A stretch of 64,000 bases of DNA, taken from positions 62,001-126,000 of the forward strand of contig CAKOYF010000003.1 in assembly GCA_934130595.1 (NCBI GenBank), given 5' to 3'. A program made the translations under genes and the position numbers. The stretch comes from an uncultured Clostridia bacterium (GTDB taxonomy: Bacteria; Bacillota; Clostridia; TANB77; CAG-465). The notes under the pieces were generated by a model. It searched no databases, was not told the DNA's origin, and worked only from the letters and a program-made list of their open reading frames with translations. This document shows, piece by piece, positions 15,390 through 23,721 of the stretch. Position 1 is the first letter of the stretch. Every line of letters begins with the position of its first letter.

Positions 15390-16299
15390 TATATCTTCTA
15401 TCATATTTTTCTTTTAATTTTTCATAGATATATACATATCTTTCATATCTACCTGAATCTATCTTATTTTCATTTACTTTTCTTTTTATATTGCAAACCT
15501 TATCACTCTCAATAACATGAGCACAATCATCATAATCACAACCAGAATTTAAAAATTCAGGGTAATAATTTCTAAGTTGTTTATGCTCTACATCATATAA
15601 CTCATAGCTAGAAAATCCCGGTGTATCTAATATATATGATTCTGTGTCTATTGAATATAGTGTAACAGATTTTGTTGTATGTTTTCCTCTTTTAGTTTTT
15701 CTACCAATTTCTCCAACTTCTAGTTTAGATTTTTCCTCAGAAATATCTAGAATTTCTCTTACTATAGAAGATTTTCCAACTCCTGAATTTCCAGAAAATG
15801 CAGAAGTCTTTTTTCTTAGTAATTGTTTTAGTAAATCTATTCCTATTTCTTTTTTAGCACTAACGTATACCACTTCTACACCTATTTTGCCATAAACACT
15901 ATTTATATATTCTATATCTTTTTTAGCTTCCATGTCCTCATCTGCTAAATCTATTTTATTTACACAAATAACAGGTTTAATTTTCTTAGAAAAACATAAT
16001 ACTATTTGTTTATCTAAAAGTATGTAGTCTGGCTTTGGAGCTCCAACAGATACTACTATAATCATCTGATCTATATTACTAACCGGTGGTCTAATTAACG
16101 AATTATTTCTTTTTTGAACATTTATTATCATGTAGTCTTCTTTTACTCGTTCTACTTCAACTATGTCTCCAACTAATATACTCTCTTTCTTTTTTAAGTT
16201 TCCTCTAACTTTAGCAGATATTATATCCTCACTATTTTTTACTTTTAATATATATATATCTAAGTCTATTCTGATTACTTTTGCAATTATATTTTCCAT
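15385..16299 (-). CDS. rsgA: Ribosome small-subunit GTPase RsgA
   Basis: A circularly permuted GTPase that checks 30S maturation. The N-terminal OB fold (1-65) is followed by the permuted G motifs: VNKIDLAD, then the P-loop FSGNSGVGKSSI, then LDTPGFSS. A C-terminal zinc site reads CDYDDCAHVIE with a later Cys. The start at 16299 follows GGAG by 5 nt; an in-frame GTG 6 nt upstream would overlap that site. It has its own promoter and terminator. In most Firmicutes it directly follows prkC; here a four-gene cassette intervenes. Confidence 0.95.
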   Translation of the reverse strand: MENIIAKVIRIDLDIYILKVKNSEDIISAKVRGNLKKKESILVGDIVEVERVKEDYMIINVQKRNNSLIRPPVSNIDQMIIVVSVGAPKPDYILLDKQIVLCFSKKIKPVICVNKIDLADEDMEAKKDIEYINSVYGKIGVEVVYVSAKKEIGIDLLKQLLRKKTSAFSGNSGVGKSSIVREILDISEEKSKLEVGEIGRKTKRGKHTTKSVTLYSIDTESYILDTPGFSSYELYDVEHKQLRNYYPEFLNSGCDYDDCAHVIESDKVCNIKRKVNENKIDSGRYERYVYIYEKLKEKYDRRYK

Positions 16300-16324
16300 A
16301 CTCACTCCAACTCATATAGTATAT

Positions 16325-16353
16325 ATTTTACTATAATTTCTTTTTGATTTCAA
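16325..16353 (-). promoter_or_regulatory. Promoter of rsgA
   Basis: TTGAAA at 16353-16348, a 17-nt spacer, then TAAAAT at 16330-16325. Confidence 0.7.
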
Positions 16354-16385
16354 GCTAAAGATTTCTAAGTAATTAAATTAGAAAA

Positions 16386-16414
16386 GAAAAAAGTAGATAC
16401 AAATATGTATCTAC
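16386..16414 (-). terminator. Terminator closing the inserted cassette
   Basis: GTAGATACA / TGTATCTAC stem with a four-base loop, followed by a T run on the minus strand. It lies just after the DUF402 stop codon. Confidence 0.85.
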
Positions 16415-16424
16415 CATCTATCAA

Positions 16425-17000
16425 CTATATCTGATTTTTTCTATATTTATAGTAATCTTTTAGTCCTCTATTTATAAATCTATTTTTTCCTTCTTTTATC
16501 TCTTTCATAAGAGCATTAGCTACCTTATATGCAAGATCATACTCTTCTTGGTCGATTTTTTCTTCTTTTAGTGCTGCTTTTAATTCATCTCTATCATCAA
16601 GTAAAATAAATGGTTCTGATTTTGTTGCTGCTTTCTCATATACTATAACGTCTAAATAAAGATCGTTATAAAAAGGAATATCTAACCCATCTTCTTTTCT
16701 AATTTCTCTTTGAAGAATAATATCAAAATAATACTCTAGTATTTCTTTTTTATCGTTTATATGTGCTCTTACATTGTATAGCTCATCTATTGGACTATAT
16801 TCTAGTATTGTGTATCCTTTATCTAGCTTGGTAATCCATTCCCCATTTACAGGAATAATATGTGGCTCTGTTAATTCCTTTACTTCTTTTAAAGTTATAT
16901 ATGAGTTTAGACTTTCATCTTTTACAATTGTAACATCCATATCTGTTACTTCTCTTGTTTGTTTTTTTCTAATATCTACCCATTTGTTTAATTCTTTCAT
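16425..17000 (-). CDS. DUF402 family protein (nucleotide phosphatase-like)
   Basis: A 191-residue cytosolic protein of the DUF402 fold, which includes nucleoside tri- and diphosphatases such as S. aureus Ntdp and the phosphatase FomD. The family core is seen as EYYFDIIL, then YNDLYLDVIVYE and the acidic LLDDRDELKAALKEEKID with EEYDLAY. The start at 17000 follows AAGGAGG by 7 nt; the ATG 6 nt before it is too close. It is the last gene of the radical SAM / methyltransferase / kinase cassette, 12 nt after the kinase. Hydrolysis of a nucleotide made by its neighbours is a guess. Confidence 0.75.
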   Translation of the reverse strand: MKELNKWVDIRKKQTREVTDMDVTIVKDESLNSYITLKEVKELTEPHIIPVNGEWITKLDKGYTILEYSPIDELYNVRAHINDKKEILEYYFDIILQREIRKEDGLDIPFYNDLYLDVIVYEKAATKSEPFILLDDRDELKAALKEEKIDQEEYDLAYKVANALMKEIKEGKNRFINRGLKDYYKYRKNQI

Positions 17001-17012
17001 AAGCATACCTCC

Positions 17013-17691
17013 TTATATTTCTTTTTCTTGTGATAAATCCCTTGGGAAAAATTCATCTAAAAATCTAACATTTTCTTTGTTATGAAGACTCTTAGAATAT
17101 AAAAATTTCATTGTATCTAAATCTATACTGTCTAAATCATCTCCGTGTTCTCTTAAAGCATGCATTATTGTCTCTATTTGACTAGCAGCTGTATCTACAT
17201 CATCATTTATTACTAGCCAATCACATACTCTTTTTGCTTGTTCTATTTGATTTAAATTTCTTTGAACACGAGTTTTTCCTCTACCTTCCATTTGAGACAT
17301 AAGTCTTTCCAGTGTTGGTGGAATTACATATACACACATTGAGTTTTTATATTTTTCTTTAAATTCTGCAGCTCCTTTTGCTCCCATATCCATTATTAGA
17401 TATTTTCCTCTGTTTTCTTCACTATCCATATCAATTTTAGGTGCACCGATATGAAAATCCGTCGACTTTAGAGCATGCCATAAGCCTTCCTTGTGAGAAT
17501 AATCTGTCATAGTTTTCCTGAGTTGTAAAATTATATTGCTTGCTATCCCTTTCACTTTGTCGCCTGGGACGTGTGGTAAAAGTAGACACTCTCTTATACT
17601 CTTGAGTATTTCTTGAAAGTAAGTTATCTACTATTGTACCTTTTCCTCCACCACTCGGCCCAGAAACTATTACTAATAAATTATTTAACAT
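17013..17691 (-). CDS. Guanylate kinase-like P-loop kinase, +1 frameshift at CGG
   Basis: A Gmk-related kinase split over two frames. The first part (from ATG 17691) has the P-loop IVSGPSGGGKGTI and the TTRPRR segment, and ends three codons after CGG 17448-17446. The second part runs in the +1 frame to 17013 with GAKGAAEF, PPTLERL and VINDD, plus a C-terminal extension of about 45 residues. Skipping the C of CGG joins them as GFSY-GAPKID, rebuilding the family YGTPK motif and giving about 225 residues. The guanine-contacting Glu is replaced (LMA instead of LLE) and YGT is YGA, so the substrate may not be GMP. It is not in the usual gmk-rpoZ context. It could also be a pseudogene. Confidence 0.78.
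17446..17448 (-). other. In-frame CGG at the kinase frameshift site
   Basis: The minus strand reads TCA TAT CGG TGC ACC TAA in the first frame. Omitting the C gives TAT GGT GCA CCT AAA, which continues the protein. No Shine-Dalgarno-like stimulator is visible just upstream. Confidence 0.65.
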
Positions 17692-17710
17692 ACACATTAT
17701 CTCCTTACTA

Positions 17711-18385
17711 TTATTTTTTTCTTATTAAAATAAAGTAATGCCAAAAACTTCTAAAAGTTCCATCATCTTTTTGCTTAAAATCTTGAACTTGTGAAATATA
17801 TTCAATACTAAAATCTTTAAATAAATCTGGAATTATTTCCATGTCAGCATAAAAATGAGGTACTCCTTTTTCAGGACCTTCATCCATTCTTATTTTTGTA
17901 TTTTTATCTACATAAATATTTTTTGGATCTTTAAATGTACTCGCATTTTTAGAACCTAGTGTTAAGAAACACTCTCCACCATCTTTTAGTAAATTATATA
18001 TCTTGTTGATAATTGCATATATTCCTTCTGTATCTGTGTGTGATATTACATTTCTACATAATATACAATCAAAAGAATTATTTTTATATGGCATATCCAT
18101 CATATCTGATTGTATTATTTCAACATCTAAGCCTTCTTCATTTGCCCATTCTTTTGCATTTGAAACAGCATCTTTTGAAATATCTGTTGCACATGTTTCA
18201 AATCCAGCTTTAGCAAATTGAATAGTATGTCTTCCAAGTCCACATCCGATATCTAAGAATTTTTCCTTTTCTTGACTCTTCCATCTGTTTATTAAATAAT
18301 ATGACTCGATAGATGGCTCTAACCACATCTCCCTTTTACATTCATCATTTAGTTTTTTCCAATCCCAACCTTTTGATTTAATCAT
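17711..18385 (-). CDS. Class I SAM-dependent methyltransferase
   Basis: A 224-residue Rossmann-fold methyltransferase. Motif I is FLDIGCGLGRHTIQFA near residues 40-55, motif II the acidic ATDIS, and a later SDMMDMPYKNNSFDCILC carries the motif III/IV region. No extra domain identifies the acceptor, and the family covers small molecules, RNA and protein. It is intact and sits between the two frameshifted genes, 14 nt after the radical SAM gene and 19 nt before the kinase, so all four belong to one transcript. A nucleotide-type acceptor is only a guess from these neighbours. Confidence 0.85.
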   Translation of the reverse strand: MIKSKGWDWKKLNDECKREMWLEPSIESYYLINRWKSQEKEKFLDIGCGLGRHTIQFAKAGFETCATDISKDAVSNAKEWANEEGLDVEIIQSDMMDMPYKNNSFDCILCRNVISHTDTEGIYAIINKIYNLLKDGGECFLTLGSKNASTFKDPKNIYVDKNTKIRMDEGPEKGVPHFYADMEIIPDLFKDFSIEYISQVQDFKQKDDGTFRSFWHYFILIRKK

Positions 18386-18399
18386 AATATTATACCTCC

Positions 18400-19504
18400 T
18401 TACATTGATATTAATCTTTCATCTTCTCTCTTTTTTAGAGAATCTGCTTTAATATTTTTCTTTGTTACATGTCTAAGATATGACACTTCTTCTTGCCAAT
18501 ATTCTCCTTTAAGTTTAATATAATGTTCTAATATCTCAAATTCACTATCTTCTAGTTCAATACTTTTTAGTACTTCTTTAAATTCTTCTCTAGTTATTTG
18601 TTTTTGACTTTCCTCTTTACATCTAGTGTAATTAGGGCAATCTTTATCACAAAAGCCAATTTTATTGCTTCCAATGCATATTGGATAACTTATACATTTT
18701 GGGGAGCAATAATAAATTCTGGCACTATGTCCATTATAGTCCGGTCTTCCCAAAACATAACTAACTCCACATGAAGTCTTTTTAAAAGTAGGATAATCTT
18801 TATTTATCTCTTTAAAAGTGTCTTTTATTCTTTGGTATGTTTGAGGTAATAATACTTTATGATCTGGATCGTATTTTTTTGGTACGCTTATATTAAGATT
18901 ATCTAAAACCTTACATAAATATGTATTTAATCTTATACCAGATATTATACTTGCATCACAATATTTTGTTACTATTTTTGCAACATGCTCAATAGTTTCC
19001 TTATCGCTATTTATTCCCTCAATTACAGGTCTATAGTAATTAATTAGTTTTATCTTTGGATATCTAGATAATATTTCCATCGTTTCAATCTGTCTTTTTT
19101 CATCCCTGTTTTCATACTTTTCAGAAAGTCCTGAAAAAGTATATAGTACAATGATGTTTAAATTTATCTCAGATAGTATTCTAGCACATTCCTCGCTAAT
19201 ATATCCCTTTGTAATTAACATTACAGGGTTTTCCATCTTGTTTTTCTCCATTTCTTTTAATATTTTGATTGTACTTTGTGTAACAATTGAATTTAAAAAT
19301 GGATCTGTTTGATTATTAATTGAAATTGGAATACTCCTTGTATAAAGTCTAAATTGCAATAACCCGTTTAACTAACTGTTCTTCGTCTGCTACTTTTTCA
19401 ACTTTAGTACGATTTCCAAGTACACTCAATATGCAATATTTACATCCTATTGTACAACCATTGTATGAAGAAATTGATATTGATGATTTTAAATAATTTA
19501 ACAT
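18400..19504 (-). CDS. Radical SAM enzyme, +1 frameshift at CGG
   Basis: A SPL-like radical SAM protein in two frames. The first frame starts at ATG 19504 after AAGGAGGG and gives 46 codons with the cluster motif GCTIGCKYC (Cys17, 21, 24). It reaches CGG at 19366-19364 and stops four codons later. The +1 frame continues as LLQFRLYTRSIPISI, then NQTDPF, and runs to 18400. Dropping the C of CGG joins them into about 367 residues. A Cys-rich region near the C-terminus (CSPKC, CIGSNKIGFCDKDC) may hold a second cluster or zinc. The TDPF motif resembles spore photolyase relatives; the substrate is unknown. The second half alone has no plausible start. Confidence 0.78.
19364..19366 (-). other. In-frame CGG at the radical SAM frameshift site
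   Basis: The minus strand reads GTT AAA CGG GTT ATT GCA ATT TAG in the first frame. Omitting the C gives AAA GGG TTA TTG CAA TTT AGA, the start of the second half. As in the kinase, the shifted codon is a glycine codon. Confidence 0.65.
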
Positions 19505-19534
19505 ATAGATCCCTCCTTTTTATTAATAAATATA

Positions 19535-19591
19535 TTGGAATAATTATAATTTATTAATGCAAGTATCCCTATCAGTCTTATAATTATTCAA
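19535..19591 (-). promoter_or_regulatory. Leader stem-loop before the cassette
   Basis: In the 5' leader an 11-bp perfect stem (AATAATTATAA / TTATAATTATT) extends by further pairs and closes a loop of about 28 nt containing GACTGATAGGGATACTTGCA. It matches no riboswitch I recognise. Confidence 0.4.
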
Positions 19592-19642
19592 CCTTAAAAA
19601 CAAATTATTAAATTTTGCTATATTCTTTTTGCTTCTGCCCGT

Positions 19643-19671
19643 ATTGTAACATTTTTGCAACTCATTTGCAA
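19643..19671 (-). promoter_or_regulatory. Promoter of the inserted cassette
   Basis: TTGCAA at 19671-19666, a 17-nt spacer, then TACAAT at 19648-19643. GTTGCAAA is repeated twice around the -35 region, a possible operator. Confidence 0.65.
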
Positions 19672-19681
19672 CAGTTAAAGC

Positions 19682-19712
19682 AAAAAAAGTGCAAATCGAT
19701 TGCACTTTTTTT
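19682..19712 (-). terminator. Terminator after prkC
   Basis: A perfect 13-bp stem AAAAAAAGTGCAA / TTGCACTTTTTTT with a five-base loop. It separates prkC from the inserted cassette. Confidence 0.9.
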
Positions 19713-19739
19713 GTTATATTTTGTTTTTATATATTTTTA

Positions 19740-21740
19740 CTAGAAATTCTCTTCTCCACTTTTAATTAGTGAATCATTTACTAAAATATTGTAGCTTACT
19801 TTCTCATAACCATTTATAGTAAATGTTATTTGATTTTTGCTTTCATCATATGTAAATGTTGTATTATTTAAAGCTCCACCATCTACACTTACTTTTACAG
19901 ATATCTCACTTTGTTTTGTTCCTGCAGGAATACTACCAACTGTTACAGTTTTATTTACAATTCTTCTATTTACTGTAAGCTTTATTAAGTCTCCTTCTTT
20001 TAGAACTGAATTTTGAGGATATGACTGTGCAAGTACTGTACCATTTAATTTGTTTTGGTCTTCACCATATTCAATTTCAACTTTTAGTTTCATTCCTTCT
20101 AATGTGCTTTTTGCTTCACTCATTGTTTTTCCAACTACACTTGGAACAACAACTTGTTCTTTTCCATCTCCAGAACTAACTACTAGTTTAATTACTGAAC
20201 CATATGGTCTTTCAACATCTTTATAGTCTTGTGACATTACTATTCCTGCTGCTACTGTGTCTGATGTTTTTTCTTCTTGTTCAACAACAAATCCTTGTGT
20301 ATTTTCAAGTTCATATTTTGCAACTTTTATATCTTTTCCTTCAATATTTGTTACTTTTACAAGTTTTGTTCCTTTACTTACAGTAACATATATTGTCTTA
20401 TCTGTTGTTTTAGTTCCTGCATCTGGTTTTTGAGTAATTATTTTTCCTTCTTCATAGTCTTCATTGTATTCTGCACTTGTCTGAGAAATCTTATATCCTT
20501 TGCTCTCATATTCTGCTTTTACATCTTCTATATTTTTTCCAACTATTGATGGAATCTCAACTTCTTGTTCCTTATTCTTATTGTGTATTTTCATAATAAA
20601 GAAACCAAATACTAATCCTATTACTATAACACTAATTGCTACAACAGAAGTAATAATTATAGCTTTTTTCTTGCCTTTATTTTTATCTTCTGTATCTAAT
20701 TTTCTAGCTGACTGAGAACTCTCTGTCTGTTCAGGATTTATCTCTCTTGCTTCTCTTGGCTGTGAAACACTATATGCTGTTCTTGCACTTGATTGTCTAG
20801 TTCTAATATTTGGAACTAGATTTTCTTCTTCTACATCATTTAGTGTTGGAATAACTTGTGTTGCTCCTGCTTCTATTGAACTACTTGCTCTTGTTGCTAA
20901 ACTATTAGATGGCTTAGCTAGTGCAATAGATATATCTGTTAACATCTCTGTAGCTGTCTGATATCTAGTAGCAGTAGATTTTTCCATTGCTTTCATTATT
21001 ATATCATTTAATGCTTTGCTTACAGATGGATTTACCACAATTGGTTCTACTGGTACTTCTTGAATATGTTTTAATGCTACTGATACTGCTGATTCAGCAT
21101 CAAAAGGTAATTTTCCAGTAGCCATCTCATACATTACAACACCTAATGAATATAAGTCTGATTTAGCATCTGTATAACCACCCTTAGCATGTTCTGGTGA
21201 AAAATAATGTACTGATCCCATTGTTTTTCCAAAACTTGTTATTGTTGCAGATGTGGCATTTGTTACCTTTGCTATTCCAAAATCTGTAACTTTTGCAACT
21301 AAATTTTGATTTAATATAATATTTTGAGGTTTTATATCCCTATGAACAATGTGTGCTTTGTGCGCTGCCTCTAATGCAGATGCAATTTGAGCTGCTATTT
21401 TTAAAGTAATTTCACTAGAAAGAGGTCCTTTTTCTTGGATATAATCCTTTAAAGTTTTACTTTCTAAAAGTTCCATTACAATATAGCTTATTCCTTTATC
21501 TTCTCCAACATCAAAAACAGATACAATGTTTGGATGTATAAGAGACGCTGCACTTTGTGCCTCTGTTCTAAATCTTTTTACAAATACTTCATCTTTTGAA
21601 AACTCTTCTTTTAAAATTTTTACTGCTACATATCTATTCAAAAGATTATCTCTGGCCTTAAATACATAGGCCATTCCACCTTCTCCTACTTTTTCGATAA
21701 TCTCATATCTACCAGCAAGAATCTTACCTATTAATTCCAT
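19740..21740 (-). CDS. prkC: PASTA-domain Ser/Thr protein kinase
   Basis: A membrane-anchored Hanks-type kinase that senses cell-wall fragments. Residues 1-270 form the kinase domain with VAVKILK, HRDIKPQNI, DFGIAK and the APE-type segment. A linker and one membrane helix (IIITSVVAISVIVIGLVFGF, near 360) follow. Outside are three PASTA repeats (PSIVGKNIEDV, VTNIEGKDIKV, PSVVGKTMSEA) and a short C-terminal beta domain. It lies 13 nt after its phosphatase partner. In spore formers it also responds to germination muropeptides. A strong terminator follows. Confidence 0.95.
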   Translation of the reverse strand: MELIGKILAGRYEIIEKVGEGGMAYVFKARDNLLNRYVAVKILKEEFSKDEVFVKRFRTEAQSAASLIHPNIVSVFDVGEDKGISYIVMELLESKTLKDYIQEKGPLSSEITLKIAAQIASALEAAHKAHIVHRDIKPQNIILNQNLVAKVTDFGIAKVTNATSATITSFGKTMGSVHYFSPEHAKGGYTDAKSDLYSLGVVMYEMATGKLPFDAESAVSVALKHIQEVPVEPIVVNPSVSKALNDIIMKAMEKSTATRYQTATEMLTDISIALAKPSNSLATRASSSIEAGATQVIPTLNDVEEENLVPNIRTRQSSARTAYSVSQPREAREINPEQTESSQSARKLDTEDKNKGKKKAIIITSVVAISVIVIGLVFGFFIMKIHNKNKEQEVEIPSIVGKNIEDVKAEYESKGYKISQTSAEYNEDYEEGKIITQKPDAGTKTTDKTIYVTVSKGTKLVKVTNIEGKDIKVAKYELENTQGFVVEQEEKTSDTVAAGIVMSQDYKDVERPYGSVIKLVVSSGDGKEQVVVPSVVGKTMSEAKSTLEGMKLKVEIEYGEDQNKLNGTVLAQSYPQNSVLKEGDLIKLTVNRRIVNKTVTVGSIPAGTKQSEISVKVSVDGGALNNTTFTYDESKNQITFTINGYEKVSYNILVNDSLIKSGEENF

Positions 21741-21753
21741 AAATGTCTCCCCT

Positions 21754-22491
21754 TTATATTTCTACAACAACTACAGTGATATTATCTGTTCCACCATTTA
21801 AATTTGCTCTATCTATAAAAATATCTGATAATATCATAAAATCTACGTTTTTAACTGTTTGTAAAATATCTTCATTTGACAACATATTAGTAAGTCCATC
21901 AGAGCATAAAATTAAATATCCTTTTTCTTTAATAAAGATATCTACTTTAGTGTCTATTTTATCAAATATACCTAAAGCTTTTGTTAACACATGCTTTTGT
22001 GGATGCGTAGCTGCTTCACTAACTTTAATTAAATTTTTCTTTAACAATTCATTTACATAAGTATCATCTACTGTAACTTGTTCAATGTTTTGCTTTGTTT
22101 CATCTATATAATATATTCTACTATCTCCAACAGATTCATAGTATAATTTTCCATTTACTTTTCCTACTAATGCAATTGTTGTTCCCATGCCTTTGTATTT
22201 TGGGTTTGACATTTGCATACTATATATTTTTTGATTTGTTATTTGTATTAGTTGCTTGAAAAATTGCTTTATGTCATGCTCATCTGACTTTTTTAGAGTC
22301 TCTAAGTTAATTTCAAAATTATCTCTTATGCTATTAACTGCAACCTTACTAGCAACTTCACCACTAGAGTATCCACCTAGACCATCAGCTACTACAAATA
22401 GAGCTGTATTTTCATCGTATATTCTTGCATATAAATTATCTTCGTTATTCTCTCTTTTTAATCCAACATCTGTTTTAGCTGTATATCTCAT
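21754..22491 (-). CDS. prpC: PP2C-family Ser/Thr phosphatase (PrpC/Stp)
   Basis: Metal-dependent phosphatase that reverses PrkC phosphorylation. The 245 residues carry the PP2C signatures: TDVGLKRENNEDN, VVADGLGGYSSGEVAS with metal-binding Asp, ILCSDGLTNML and GGTDNITVVVV. The start at 22491 follows GAGGTGAAAAG; frames opening further upstream lack a ribosome site. It lies between rlmN and prkC, the usual Firmicutes order. Confidence 0.95.
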   Translation of the reverse strand: MRYTAKTDVGLKRENNEDNLYARIYDENTALFVVADGLGGYSSGEVASKVAVNSIRDNFEINLETLKKSDEHDIKQFFKQLIQITNQKIYSMQMSNPKYKGMGTTIALVGKVNGKLYYESVGDSRIYYIDETKQNIEQVTVDDTYVNELLKKNLIKVSEAATHPQKHVLTKALGIFDKIDTKVDIFIKEKGYLILCSDGLTNMLSNEDILQTVKNVDFMILSDIFIDRANLNGGTDNITVVVVEI

Positions 22492-22548
22492 CTTTTCACC
22501 TCTTATTCTCTTATTATAACAGAGAACCAAAACTTTTTTCAAGCATTT

Positions 22549-23628
22549 TTAATTATTCTCTTTTAATGTATATTTTTTCTGTGCAAACTCATCTGTCTTA
22601 TCTATATACTTCTTTCTTAATTGTCCACATGCAGCATCTATATCTGATCCTAATTCACGTCTTACTGTTGTAACAACTCCACAAGAATTTAAAGTATTCA
22701 TAAATTCTTCAATGTTCTTTTCTGGTGCTTTTTTATATACGCCATTTTTTATCTCATTTACTGGTATTAAATTTACATGTGCTATCATTCCTTTTAATAG
22801 CTTAGCAAGTGCAAGTGCATCTTCTTTTGAGTCATTTTGTCCGTAAATTAATGCATATTCAAAAGAAATTCTTCTACCTGTTATCCTAATATATTCTTTA
22901 CAAGCATCTAATATTTCTTTTATTGTGTACTTATTTGCAATTGGCATTGTTTGTCTTCTTTTCTCATCTGTTGTAGCATGTAAAGAAATTGATAAAGTAC
23001 ATTGTATATTCTCATTTGCTAAACGATAAATATTTGGTACAAGTCCACATGTAGATAAACTTATATGTCTTGCTCCTATATTTAAACCTAAGGGATAATT
23101 TATTTGTCTTATACTCTTTACAACATTATCATAATTATCTAAAGGTTCTCCGATTCCCATGTATACAATATTTGAAATTTTTTCTCCAGTATATCTTTCT
23201 ACTGTTAATAATTGTCCTTCTATTTCAGATGCTAAAAGTGGTCTTACAAATCCTTCTTTTGTAGAAGCACAAAACTTGCATCCCATTTTACATCCAACTT
23301 CACTTGATACACAAATTGTATTTCCATGATGATATTTCATAAGAACAGATTCTATTGCATTGCTATCTGGTAACTCTATTAAAAATTTCATTGTTCCATC
23401 TTTTTTAGACTTTTGACATTCTATTACTTTAAGTTCTAGTATATAAGTTCTTTCTTTAAGCTTTTCTCTTAAAGCTTTTGATATATCTGTCATTTGATCA
23501 AAATCTAAAACTTTTTCTCTGTGAATCCATTTAAAGATTTGTCTTGCATGAAATTTTTTTTCTCCTAACTCCTCAATGAAATTTTCTAGTTCTTCAAAAG
23601 TTAATTCATTTATATTTATTTTCTCCAT
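22549..23628 (-). CDS. rlmN: 23S rRNA (adenine-2503-C2)-methyltransferase
   Basis: Radical SAM enzyme that methylates A2503 of 23S rRNA and A37 of some tRNAs. The 359 residues include the cluster motif CKMGCKFCAS, MGIGEPLDNYD, and the C-terminal acceptor cysteine in SDIDAACGQL. The Cfr-type resistance variant is less likely given the standard housekeeping context with prpC and prkC. In most Firmicutes rsmB precedes it; here a MazG-like gene does. Confidence 0.95.
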   Translation of the reverse strand: MEKININELTFEELENFIEELGEKKFHARQIFKWIHREKVLDFDQMTDISKALREKLKERTYILELKVIECQKSKKDGTMKFLIELPDSNAIESVLMKYHHGNTICVSSEVGCKMGCKFCASTKEGFVRPLLASEIEGQLLTVERYTGEKISNIVYMGIGEPLDNYDNVVKSIRQINYPLGLNIGARHISLSTCGLVPNIYRLANENIQCTLSISLHATTDEKRRQTMPIANKYTIKEILDACKEYIRITGRRISFEYALIYGQNDSKEDALALAKLLKGMIAHVNLIPVNEIKNGVYKKAPEKNIEEFMNTLNSCGVVTTVRRELGSDIDAACGQLRKKYIDKTDEFAQKKYTLKENN

Positions 23629-23685
23629 TTTTTCTCCTTTTTATAACATATATATAATACTACAAAATAGACATTTTTTCAACTA

Positions 23686-23715
23686 AGAAAAGATGTACTT
23701 TGCTAAAGTACATCT
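23686..23715 (-). terminator. Terminator after the MazG-like gene
   Basis: AGATGTACTTT / AAAGTACATCT, 11-bp stem with a three-base loop, then TTTTC on the minus strand. Confidence 0.75.
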
Positions 23716-23721
23716 AAAAAA

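Noticed and set aside
17013..19504. Simple sequencing or assembly error as the full explanation of both frameshifts
   Set aside because: Not excluded, but neither site is a long homopolymer and both coincide with the only in-frame CGG codons. Kept as the main alternative.
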